Source: Roseburia sp. (lineage in GTDB: Bacteria > Bacillota > Clostridia > Lachnospirales > Lachnospiraceae). Taken from it: DNA of 6,922 nt. Of this stretch, positions 1-6,918 are shown in pieces (the stretch's first letter is position 1; each line of letters begins with the position of its first letter). The stretch is taken from positions 1-6,922 of the forward strand of contig JAUUNJ010000133.1 in the NCBI GenBank assembly GCA_030844625.1, written 5' to 3'. The notes beneath the pieces are model-generated. The model made no database searches and was not told the origin of the DNA. It saw only the letters and a program-made list of their open reading frames with translations. A program made the position numbers and the translations under genes.

Positions 1-270
1 TCTCCATTCCTTGGAAGATTAGATGATATCAATCAGCCGGGCATTGATTTAATTCGTACGATTGCAGAAATTTTTGACATTTATGGATATGATACAGAAA
101 TCATTTCAGCCTCTGTGCGTAATCCAATTCATGTAACAGACTGTGCATTGGCAGGAGCTGATATTGCAACTGTGCCATATAATGTTATAGAACAGATGAC
201 AAGGCATCCGTTAACCGATCAGGGAATTGCAAAGTTTCAGGCAGATTATAAGGCTGTTTTTGGAGAATAG
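1..270 (+). CDS. Transaldolase / fructose-6-phosphate aldolase-like protein, C-terminal 89 residues (5' partial)
   Basis: Reading frame 1 is open from the first base to TAG at 268-270 and encodes the C-terminal 89 residues of a small class I aldolase of the TalC/FSA/MipB type. These proteins are about 215-220 residues long, so roughly 60% is missing to the left, including the Schiff-base lysine. Family hallmarks seen are SPFLGRLDD at residues 1-9, the [12 protein letters not shown] strand and helix (35-46), [15 protein letters not shown] (49-63) and the terminal [11 protein letters not shown] block. The enzyme is cytoplasmic and interconverts pentose-phosphate and glycolytic sugar phosphates, or cleaves fructose 6-phosphate. 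The sequence shown cannot separate the two activities, so no symbol is given. A second in-frame TAG follows at once (271-273). The HPr-like gene starts 18 bases downstream, so the two are probably co-transcribed. The family call is firm and the exact substrate is open. Confidence 0.9.
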   Translation, partial: SPFLGRLDDINQPGIDLIRTIAEIFDIYGYDTEIISASVRNPIHVTDCALAGADIATVPYNVIEQMTRHPLTDQGIAKFQADYKAVFGE

Positions 271-288
271 TAGAAAGAATGGTGTTAT

Positions 289-543
289 ATGAAAACATTT
301 GAATATGTTATAACATGTGAGGAGGGCATTCATGCTGTTCCTTCGGCACTCCTTATGAAAAAGGCAAAAAAATTTGATTCTGAGCTGGTCATGTATAAAG
401 GAAATGAATCGGCAGATATGAAAAGTATGTTCGGAATCATCGGACTGTGCATTGGTAAAGGCGACAAAATCAGAATTGAGATTTCCGGCGTTGATGAGGA
501 CAGTGCAATGGAGGAAATTATTGATGTACTCCGGCAATTATAG
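289..543 (+). CDS. HPr-family phosphocarrier protein, variant active site (Arg17 replaced by Val)
   Basis: An 84-residue protein of normal HPr length (about 85-88). HPr carries phosphate from enzyme I to sugar-specific EIIA proteins of the PTS on its His15. In Gram-positive bacteria it is also phosphorylated on Ser46 by HPr kinase for CcpA-dependent catabolite control. Here the active-site block reads GIHAVPSA (13-20): His15 is at the exact expected position, but the nearly invariant Arg17 is Val and Ala19-type positions are shifted to Ser. The regulatory block DMKSMFGIIGL (43-53) keeps Ser46 at the right number, with Met47-Phe48 in place of the usual Ile-Met contact patch. The start is ATG 289, preceded by a weak purine stretch (AGAAAG, 272-277), so translation may depend partly on the transaldolase gene ending 18 bases upstream. 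It may be a specialised or regulatory paralogue rather than the general ptsH product; ptsI does not follow it. Family call sure, role unsure. Confidence 0.88.
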   Translation: MKTFEYVITCEEGIHAVPSALLMKKAKKFDSELVMYKGNESADMKSMFGIIGLCIGKGDKIRIEISGVDEDSAMEEIIDVLRQL

Positions 544-597
544 TGGCAAAATGCCTAAGTCTGGAAGGGGACAGATAAGGAAATTCTTTATATAGTT

Positions 598-645
598 AAG
601 AAAACTAAGTAAAATGTAATGCTTAGACAGGGTTTTTCTTTATTT
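598..645 (+). terminator. Putative weak intrinsic terminator after the HPr-like gene
   Basis: CTAAGTA (605-611) pairs with TGCTTAG (620-626) around an 8-base loop, with one G-U pair. AAGAAAA (598-604) can add a second 7-bp helix with TTTTCTT (634-640), leaving a 7-base bulge. A T-rich tail runs from 633 to 645. The position, 55 bases past the HPr stop and before the gltB promoter, fits the end of the transaldolase-HPr unit. The hairpin is AT-rich and separated from the T-run by ACAGGG, so it may be inefficient. Confidence 0.4.
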
Positions 646-667
646 AAAAATAAAATAATTACTAAAA

Positions 668-715
668 ACTTAATTTTACTTGATTTTTTGATTGAAATAG
701 TTTATAAAATTAAGT
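668..715. repeat. Perfect 11-bp inverted repeat flanking the gltB promoter (candidate operator)
   Basis: ACTTAATTTTA at 668-678 is the exact reverse complement of TAAAATTAAGT at 705-715, with a 26-base spacer. The spacer contains the -35 element, and the right arm overlaps the -10 element. A near copy, ACTTGATTTT (678-687), sits in direct tandem with the left arm and covers the -35. The arms would lie at about -48 to -38 and -11 to -1 relative to the predicted transcript start, so the repeat is mostly not transcribed from this promoter and is better read as DNA-binding sites than as an RNA hairpin. The regulator is unknown. The region is very AT-rich, which raises the chance of accidental repeats. 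Confidence 0.5.
680..708 (+). promoter_or_regulatory. Predicted sigma-A (housekeeping) promoter of gltBD
   Basis: A -35 element TTGATT (680-685) and a -10 element TATAAA (703-708) are separated by the ideal 17 bases, with 4/6 and 5/6 matches to TTGACA and TATAAT. Transcription would start near 715-717, giving a leader of about 150 nt before gltB. A poorer alternative -10, TATAAG (788-793), lies downstream but has no good -35 at proper spacing. It would also start inside the terminator hairpin. Confidence 0.65.
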
Positions 716-790
716 AGCGCAGAAAGGCATACAAAAAGGGTATAGTGCTCAGTGGAATTATGCTTTTTGCAGGAATAAAGATTGGATTAT

Positions 791-845
791 AAGGTACAAG
801 GGTGTACATCGGCAATTTAGCTGATTGTTTCTTTGTACCTTTTTT
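791..845 (+). terminator. Strong intrinsic terminator in the gltB leader (attenuator)
   Basis: AAGGTACAAGG (791-801) pairs over 11 bp with CTTTGTACCTT (831-841), with one G-U wobble at 800/832. Six T residues (840-845) follow the stem directly. The loop holds a second helix, ATCGGC (808-813) with GCTGAT (820-825), again with one wobble, closing a six-base loop. The gltB ribosome binding site begins only 8 bases after the T-run, so there is no space for another promoter between terminator and gene. The left arm can alternatively form GTAC (794-797) / GTAC (804-807) around AAGGGT, which excludes the terminator helix. Confidence 0.72.
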
Positions 846-852
846 AATGCAA

Positions 853-860
853 AGAGGAGG
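853..860 (+). promoter_or_regulatory. Ribosome binding site that fixes the gltB start
   Basis: AGAGGAGG lies 7 bases before ATG 868, an ideal Shine-Dalgarno distance. It decides against the longer in-frame starts at GTG 802 and ATG 847, which have no such site and lie within or just after the terminator hairpin. Confidence 0.88.
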
Positions 861-867
861 AAAAATC

Positions 868-3800
868 ATGAATCAGAATGAATTATTCAGACAGGCACAA
901 AAAGATGGCTTATATGATTCCCGTTTTGAACATGATAACTGTGGTATTGGAGCTATAGTTAACATTAAAGGCGTTAAGAGTCATGCAACAGTTGAGAACG
1001 CTCTAAAGATTGTTGAGAATCTTGAACATAGAGCAGGAAAAGATGCCGAAGGAAAGACCGGTGACGGTGTAGGTATTATGTTGCAGATTTCACATAAATT
1101 CTTTAAAAAGGTCACGAAACCGTTAGGCTTTGATATTGGAGGAGAAAGAGAATACGGTGTTGGTATGTTCTTTATGCCTCAGGATGAATTGCGGAGAAAC
1201 CGTGAAATGAAAATGGTTGAGATTATCACGGAAAAAGAGGGATTGAAATTTTTAGGATGGAGACAAGTTCCGGTTCACTCTGAAGTCCTTGGTACAAAGG
1301 CGGTAGAGTGCATGCCTTGTATTATGCAATGCTTTATAGGAAAACCTGAAGAGGTAGAAAAGGGTCTTCCTTTTGACCGTATGTTATACATTGTCAGAAG
1401 AGTTTTCTCACACAGTAATGCAGGAACATATACCGTTTCCATGTCCAGCAGAACAATTGTGTATAAAGGAATGTTTCTTGTAGGACAGTTAAGACTGTTT
1501 TTTGAGGATTTACAGGATAAAAACTATGAATCAGCAATTGCTTTGGTTCACTCCAGATTTTCAACCAACACAAATCCGAGCTGGAGAAGAGCTCATCCGA
1601 ACAGATTTATTGTTCATAATGGTGAGATTAATACAATTCGTGGAAATGCAGACAACATGCTGGCAAGAGAGGAATCCATGACAAGCGAATATATGCAGAA
1701 TTCTCTTCAGAAAGTTATGCCTGTGGTTGATACAAACGGTTCTGACTCGGCAATGCTTGACAATACTTTAGAATTTTTAGTAATGAATGGCGTGGAACTT
1801 CCTCTTGCTGTTATGATGTGTATTCCGGAGCCTTGGGAAAAGAATGATACAATCAGCCAGTCAAAGAAAGACTTCTATCAGTATTATGCTACAATGATGG
1901 AACCATGGGATGGACCTGCATCTATTCTGTTCTCAGATGGAGACTATATGGGAGCAATCCTTGATAGAAATGGTCTGAGACCTTCCAGATATTATATTAC
2001 AGATGATGATCAGTTAATTCTTTCATCGGAAGTAGGTGTTTTGGATATTGATCCTGCAAAGATTGTAGTGAAGGAAAGACTGAGACCGGGACGTATGCTT
2101 TTGGTTGATACGGTAAAAGGAAAATTAATAGATGATGATGAACTGAAGGAAAGTTATGCAGCAAGAAAACCTTATGGTGAATGGCTGAACAATAATCTGG
2201 TGTATTTAAAAGATATTCATATCCCTAACGTAAAGGTTGAAACATACGAAAAGGAAGAACGTGCAAGATTACAGAAAAATTTCGGATATAGCTTTGAGGA
2301 TCTAAAGAGAATCATCCCGATGGCAAATAATGGTTCAGAAGGTATTTTTGCAATGGGAAAGGACACTCCTCTTGCTGTATTAAGTGAAAGAAGTCATCCG
2401 TTGTTTAATTATTTTAAACAGTTATTTGCTCAGGTAACAAACCCTCCAATCGATGCAATCAGAGAGGAAATTGTTACTTCTACATCTGTATATATCGGTA
2501 AGGATGGAAATATTCTGGAGGAAAAACCGGAAAACTGTAATGTATTAAAAATATATAATCCGATTATGACAAATACAGATATTTTGAAATTAAAGAATAT
2601 TAATGTACCGGGATTTAAGACAGCGGTTGTACCGATTGTATATTATAAGGGACTTCAGCTTGAAAAGGCAATTGATCAGGTGTTTGTAGCGGTTGATAAA
2701 GCCCATAAAGACGGTGCTAACATAATTATCCTGTCAGATAGAGGCGTGGATGAATATCATGTACAGATTCCGTCACTTCTTGCGGTATCGGCAGTACATC
2801 AGTATCTTGTAAGAACCAAGAAGAGAACAACTCTTTCCCTGATTCTGGAAAGTGGTGAACCAAGAAATGTACATCATTTTGCCACACTCCTTGGATATGG
2901 TGCCAGTGCGGTCAACCCTTATCTGGCACATGAGACAATTAAGCAGATGGTAGATGAGGGAATGATTGATAAAGACCCATATGCAGCCATTGATGATTAT
3001 AACTCTGCCATCTTAGGAGGTATCGTAAAGATTGCTTCAAAGATGGGTATTTCTACAATACAGTCATATCAGGGGTCACAGATTTTTGAGGCAATTGGTA
3101 TCAGCAAGGAAGTGATTGATAAATATTTTACTGGTACGGTCAGCAGAGTGGAAGGAATCAGTCTGAAAGATATTGAAGACAGTGTAGAAAAACTTCATTC
3201 CAAAGCCTTTGATCCGTTGGGACTGGATGTGGACCTTACGCTGGAAAGCAATGGTGAGCACAAATCCAGAAGTGGAAAAGAAGAGCATAAATATAACCCT
3301 GCAACAATTCATATGTTACAGCAGGCAACGTGGACAGACAATTATGATTTGTTTAAGCAGTACACCCATATGATTGATGAGGAAATGGCACCGGTTCATC
3401 TGAGAGGTCTTATGGACTTTAATTATCCGGAAAATGGCGGTGTTCCGATTGAACAGGTAGAAAGTGTAGATTCCATTGTTAAGAGGTTTAAGACAGGTGC
3501 AATGTCTTACGGTTCTATTTCACAGGAAGCACATGAGACACTGGCAATTGCTATGAATATGATTGGTGGCCGTTCTAACAGTGGTGAAGGTGGAGAGAGT
3601 ATTGAACGTCTCACTGTTGGAAAAGATGGACTCAATAAGTGTTCCAAGATTAAGCAGGTAGCTTCGGGACGTTTTGGCGTAACATCAAGATATCTTGTAA
3701 GTGCAGAAGAACTTCAGATTAAAATGGCACAGGGCGCAAAGCCGGGGGAAGGTGGACACCTTCCGGGTAAGAAGGTTTATCCTTGGGTTGCAAAGACAAG

Positions 3801-5418
3801 ATACTCCACACCAGGAGTAAGTTTGATTTCACCACCACCACACCATGACATTTATTCTATTGAAGATTTGGCGCAGTTAATTTACGATTTAAAGAATTCC
3901 AATAGAGATGCACGAATTTCTGTAAAACTGGTTTCAGAAGCAGGCGTAGGTACAGTAGCAGCAGGTGTGGCAAAGGCGGGAGCACAGGTTATTCTCGTGT
4001 CAGGCTTTGATGGAGGTACAGGTGCGGCTCCTGAAAACTCAATTTACAATGCAGGTCTGCCTTGGGAATTAGGTCTTGCAGAAGCACACCAGACACTGAT
4101 TGCAAACGAACTTAGAGATAAAGTCGTGGTAGAAACAGATGGTAAGTTAATGAGTGGTCGTGACGTTGCAATTGCAGCAATGCTTGGAGCAGAGGAATTC
4201 GGATTTGCTACAGCACCTCTGGTAACAATGGGCTGTGTCATGATGAGAGTTTGTAATCTGGATACATGTCCGGTAGGCGTTGCCACACAGAACCCTGAAC
4301 TTAGAAAGAAGTTTAAGGGAAAACCGGAATATGTTGTTAACTTTATGAAGTTTATTGCACAGGAACTTCGTGAATATATGGCAAAACTTGGAATTAAGAC
4401 CGTGGATCAATTGGTGGGAAGAGCCGATCTTTTGAAAGTGAAAGAGGGTGTCAGTGAAGGAAAGGCTGAGGAAGTTTGTCTTTCAAAGATTCTTAATACA
4501 GATTTTGCTGATACAAGAGTCGAATACTATAAGAAAAATGAGTTTGACTTTAAATTAAATGAAACAAAAGATATAACAGTTCTTATGAAGAAATTAGGTA
4601 AGGCACTGGAACAAAAGAAACCGGCATCTGTTGAACTTTCCGTAACTAATATTGATCGATCGTTGGGAACAATATTTGGTTCTGAGATTACAAAGAGATA
4701 CCATGATACACTGGAAGATGATATGTACACGGTAAAATGTAAGGGTGCAGGCGGACAGAGCTTTGGTGCATTTATTCCAAACGGTCTGACCATTGAACTT
4801 ACAGGTGACAGCAATGATTATCTTGGAAAAGGTCTCTCCGGCGGTAAGATTGTTGTGAAACCACCAAAGGAATCTACATTTAAGCAGGATGAAAATATCA
4901 TTATTGGTAATGTGGCGTTCTATGGCGCAACAAGCGGTAAGGCATACATCAATGGTGTTGCAGGGGAACGTTTCTGTGTGCGTAACTCAGGTGCAATTGC
5001 AGTAGTTGAAGGTGTAGGAGATCACGGGTGTGAGTACATGACAGGAGGTCGTGTTGCAGTCATCGGTAAAGTAGGCAAAAATTTTGCAGCCGGCATGAGC
5101 GGCGGTGTTGCTTATGTACTGGATGAAAACAATGATTTGTACAGAAAGGTAAATAAATCTCTTGTTTCTACAGAGGAACTTTCCAATAAATATGATGTAC
5201 AGGAACTTAAGAGTATGATTGAGGACCATGTTAAGTATACCAATTCTGTAAAGGGTAAGGAAATTCTTAAGAATTTTGAGGTATATCTGCCAAAATTTAA
5301 GAAAATAATTCCTTATGATTATAAGAAGATGTTGAATGCCATCGCAAAGATGGAAGAAAAAGGTCTCAATCCGGAACAGGCGCAGATCGAAGCATTTTAT
5401 GCTGCAACAAGAGGATAA
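868..5418 (+). CDS. gltB: Glutamate synthase (NADPH), large (alpha) subunit
   Basis: Full-length 1516-residue GOGAT large subunit, matching the roughly 1500-1520 of bacterial homologues; the gene is called gltA in Bacillus. It hydrolyses glutamine and channels the ammonia to 2-oxoglutarate, which is reduced to glutamate on FMN in the cytoplasm. Domains in order: a 24-residue propeptide ending HDN, then the catalytic Cys25 (CGIGA), exposed as the N-terminus after processing; the class II glutamine amidotransferase domain (about 25-430) with NGEINTIRGN (251-260) supplying the oxyanion-hole Asn/Gly; a central domain (about 465-770) with RSHPLFNYFKQLFAQ; the FMN-binding synthase barrel (about 830-1220) with GAMSYGSIS from 877; a 3Fe-4S site formed by Cys1123, Cys1129 and Cys1134 (C-x5-C-x4-C); and the C-terminal glycine-rich beta-helix (about 1290-1480). 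No frameshift or missing key residue was seen. gltD follows after 15 bases. Expression is probably set by the promoter and attenuator in the leader. Confidence 0.98.
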   Translation: MNQNELFRQAQKDGLYDSRFEHDNCGIGAIVNIKGVKSHATVENALKIVENLEHRAGKDAEGKTGDGVGIMLQISHKFFKKVTKPLGFDIGGEREYGVGMFFMPQDELRRNREMKMVEIITEKEGLKFLGWRQVPVHSEVLGTKAVECMPCIMQCFIGKPEEVEKGLPFDRMLYIVRRVFSHSNAGTYTVSMSSRTIVYKGMFLVGQLRLFFEDLQDKNYESAIALVHSRFSTNTNPSWRRAHPNRFIVHNGEINTIRGNADNMLAREESMTSEYMQNSLQKVMPVVDTNGSDSAMLDNTLEFLVMNGVELPLAVMMCIPEPWEKNDTISQSKKDFYQYYATMMEPWDGPASILFSDGDYMGAILDRNGLRPSRYYITDDDQLILSSEVGVLDIDPAKIVVKERLRPGRMLLVDTVKGKLIDDDELKESYAARKPYGEWLNNNLVYLKDIHIPNVKVETYEKEERARLQKNFGYSFEDLKRIIPMANNGSEGIFAMGKDTPLAVLSERSHPLFNYFKQLFAQVTNPPIDAIREEIVTSTSVYIGKDGNILEEKPENCNVLKIYNPIMTNTDILKLKNINVPGFKTAVVPIVYYKGLQLEKAIDQVFVAVDKAHKDGANIIILSDRGVDEYHVQIPSLLAVSAVHQYLVRTKKRTTLSLILESGEPRNVHHFATLLGYGASAVNPYLAHETIKQMVDEGMIDKDPYAAIDDYNSAILGGIVKIASKMGISTIQSYQGSQIFEAIGISKEVIDKYFTGTVSRVEGISLKDIEDSVEKLHSKAFDPLGLDVDLTLESNGEHKSRSGKEEHKYNPATIHMLQQATWTDNYDLFKQYTHMIDEEMAPVHLRGLMDFNYPENGGVPIEQVESVDSIVKRFKTGAMSYGSISQEAHETLAIAMNMIGGRSNSGEGGESIERLTVGKDGLNKCSKIKQVASGRFGVTSRYLVSAEELQIKMAQGAKPGEGGHLPGKKVYPWVAKTRYSTPGVSLISPPPHHDIYSIEDLAQLIYDLKNSNRDARISVKLVSEAGVGTVAAGVAKAGAQVILVSGFDGGTGAAPENSIYNAGLPWELGLAEAHQTLIANELRDKVVVETDGKLMSGRDVAIAAMLGAEEFGFATAPLVTMGCVMMRVCNLDTCPVGVATQNPELRKKFKGKPEYVVNFMKFIAQELREYMAKLGIKTVDQLVGRADLLKVKEGVSEGKAEEVCLSKILNTDFADTRVEYYKKNEFDFKLNETKDITVLMKKLGKALEQKKPASVELSVTNIDRSLGTIFGSEITKRYHDTLEDDMYTVKCKGAGGQSFGAFIPNGLTIELTGDSNDYLGKGLSGGKIVVKPPKESTFKQDENIIIGNVAFYGATSGKAYINGVAGERFCVRNSGAIAVVEGVGDHGCEYMTGGRVAVIGKVGKNFAAGMSGGVAYVLDENNDLYRKVNKSLVSTEELSNKYDVQELKSMIEDHVKYTNSVKGKEILKNFEVYLPKFKKIIPYDYKKMLNAIAKMEEKGLNPEQAQIEAFYAATRG

Positions 5419-5433
5419 TAGGAGGAAGGAATA

Positions 5434-6918
5434 ATGGGAAAACCAACAGGATTTTTAGATTATGAGCGTGAAGAGGCAAAGGCTTATTCACCAAAAGAGA
5501 GAATAAAAAACTTTAATGAATTCCATGAGCCTTTATCAATGGAGAAGCAGAAACTTCAGGCAGCAAGATGTATGGAATGCGGAGTTCCGTTTTGCCAAAA
5601 TGGTCAGATGATAGCAGGAATGGTATCGGGATGTCCGTTGAACAACCTGATACCGGAATGGAATGATTTATTATATAATGGAAATATGGAGCAGGCATAT
5701 AACCGTCTTCATAAGACGAACAATTTCCCTGAGTTTACATCAAGGGTATGTCCCGCACTTTGCGAAAAAGCCTGTACATGCGGACTGAATGGAGATGCAG
5801 TATCTGTCCGTGCAAATGAAGGTACAATTATTGAAAATGCTTATGAGAAAGGATTTGCAGAGGCTAAGGCTCCATCTGTGAGAACAGGAAAAAAGATAGC
5901 AGTCATCGGTTCCGGACCATCCGGGCTTGCTGTTGCAGATCAGTTAAACAAGAGGGGACACAGTGTGACGGTCTATGAGAGAGATGACAGAGTGGGCGGA
6001 CTTCTCATGTATGGTATTCCAAACATGAAGCTGGAAAAGCATGTGATCGACAGAAAAGTTAATATTATGAAAGAGGAGGGAGTTGAGTTTATCACTGGAG
6101 TAAATGTTGGGAAAGATATCAAAGCTTCCGAAATTCTAAAAAAATATGACAAGGTTGTACTTGCATGTGGCTCCAGAAATGCCAGAGATATTAAAGCAGA
6201 GGGCAGAGATGCCAAGGGAATTTATTTTGCGGTAGATTTCCTTGCATCTACAACAAAGAGCCTTTTGGACAATGGTCTGAAAGAAGGAACATTCATTTCG
6301 GCGAAAGGAAAAGATGTAGTTGTTATCGGTGGAGGCGATACCGGTAATGACTGTGTGGGTACCGCAATCAGACACGGTGCAAAAAGCGTATTACAGTTGG
6401 AAATGATGCCAAAGGCACCGGATGAAAGAGCCGTTGATAACCCATGGCCGGAATGGCCTAGAGTCTGCAAGACGGATTACGGTCAGGAGGAAGCCAGAGC
6501 AGTGTTTGGTGACGATCCAAGAGTATACCAGACAACTGTAAAAGAATTTGTGAAAGATAAAGAAGGTAATCTGATAAAACTGATACTTGTAAAATTGGAA
6601 GCAGTAAAGGACGAGAAGACGGGACGTATGAATATGGTAGAAATACCGGGAAGTGAATACGAAGTAAACTGTCAGCTCGTATTGATTGCGGCAGGATTCC
6701 TCGGTAGTGAAGATTATGTAACAAAAGCATTTAAGGTAGATATAACACCTAGAACAAACGTTGCCACAATGCCGGGTAAATATGCCACAAGTGCACAAAA
6801 TGTATTTACGGCAGGTGATATGCACAGAGGACAGTCACTGGTTGTATGGGCAATCAGAGAAGGAAGAGACTGTGCAAGAGAAGTAGACGAAGCACTAATG
6901 GGATATACAAACTTGTAA
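5434..6918 (+). CDS. gltD: Glutamate synthase (NADPH), small (beta) subunit
   Basis: Complete 494-residue protein (family about 470-500) that oxidises NADPH and passes electrons through FAD and Fe-S clusters to GltB. The N-terminal Fe-S region has Cys46, 49, 54 and 67 (CMECGVPFC, then GCPLNNLIPEW) and Cys106, 110, 114 and 116 (CPALCEKACTC), the two-cluster pattern of the GltD/DPD family. The FAD Rossmann motif is VIGSGPSG (157-164), with the following VYERDDRVGGLLMYGIP. The NADPH Rossmann motif is VVVIGGGDTGND (295-306). The C-terminal FAD-contact segment is FTAGDMHRGQSLVVWAI (458-474). The start is ATG 5434, with AGGAGG at 5420-5425 and an 8-base spacing. The site lies in the 15-base gap after the gltB stop, so the genes are one operon and likely translated in step. 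Related flavoproteins (NfnB, AegA-like) share this fold, but the direct gltB linkage and the length support GltD. The stop TAA is followed at once by TAG. Confidence 0.97.
   Translation: MGKPTGFLDYEREEAKAYSPKERIKNFNEFHEPLSMEKQKLQAARCMECGVPFCQNGQMIAGMVSGCPLNNLIPEWNDLLYNGNMEQAYNRLHKTNNFPEFTSRVCPALCEKACTCGLNGDAVSVRANEGTIIENAYEKGFAEAKAPSVRTGKKIAVIGSGPSGLAVADQLNKRGHSVTVYERDDRVGGLLMYGIPNMKLEKHVIDRKVNIMKEEGVEFITGVNVGKDIKASEILKKYDKVVLACGSRNARDIKAEGRDAKGIYFAVDFLASTTKSLLDNGLKEGTFISAKGKDVVVIGGGDTGNDCVGTAIRHGAKSVLQLEMMPKAPDERAVDNPWPEWPRVCKTDYGQEEARAVFGDDPRVYQTTVKEFVKDKEGNLIKLILVKLEAVKDEKTGRMNMVEIPGSEYEVNCQLVLIAAGFLGSEDYVTKAFKVDITPRTNVATMPGKYATSAQNVFTAGDMHRGQSLVVWAIREGRDCAREVDEALMGYTNL

Larger units (their letters stand above)
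716..867 (+). promoter_or_regulatory. Structured 5' leader of gltBD, candidate attenuator / antitermination leader
   Basis: The region between the predicted start of transcription and the gltB ATG has no supported coding sequence. It can form a 5' hairpin: AGCGC (716-720) with GTGCT (745-749), capped by ATAC (729-732) with GTAT (740-743). A small hairpin at 757-776 follows (TGC 761-763 with GCA 769-771, plus ATT with AAT outside). The strong terminator at 791-845 comes next, then the ribosome binding site. I do not recognise a known riboswitch class, and a T-box is not supported. The arrangement implies that gltBD is expressed only when RNA polymerase passes the terminator, either constitutively at partial efficiency or through an antitermination factor. 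Confidence 0.55.

Noticed and set aside
211..537. Antisense open frame of 108 codons opposite the transaldolase-like and HPr-like genes
   Set aside because: It runs opposite two recognisable genes and has a low-complexity, Phe/Cys-rich translation with no family resemblance. It is a shadow frame.
551..595. 14-codon open frame after the HPr-like gene (ATG 551)
   Set aside because: No ribosome binding site, very short, and no resemblance to a leader peptide; no run of regulatory codons was seen.
799..812. Resemblance of AGGGTGTACATCGG to the T-box sequence
   Set aside because: The TGG that pairs with the tRNA acceptor end is missing, the leader is shorter than usual for T-boxes, and no specifier stem was seen.
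802..867. 22-residue N-terminal extension of GltB from GTG 802 (or from in-frame ATG 847)
   Set aside because: The frame is open, but GTG 802 lies inside the terminator loop and has no ribosome binding site. The strong AGAGGAGG serves ATG 868, which gives the normal short propeptide before the catalytic Cys.
544..867. GlnR/TnrA-type or CodY-type binding site upstream of gltB
   Set aside because: No convincing TGTNA-N7-TNACA or AATTTTCWGAAAATT match was found by eye. T-N11-A LysR-type matches are too frequent in such AT-rich DNA to mean anything.
6391..6825. Antisense open frame of 144 codons opposite gltD
   Set aside because: The translation is Cys/Tyr/Phe-rich with no recognisable domain, and it lies wholly within a well-supported gltD. 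It is treated as a shadow frame.
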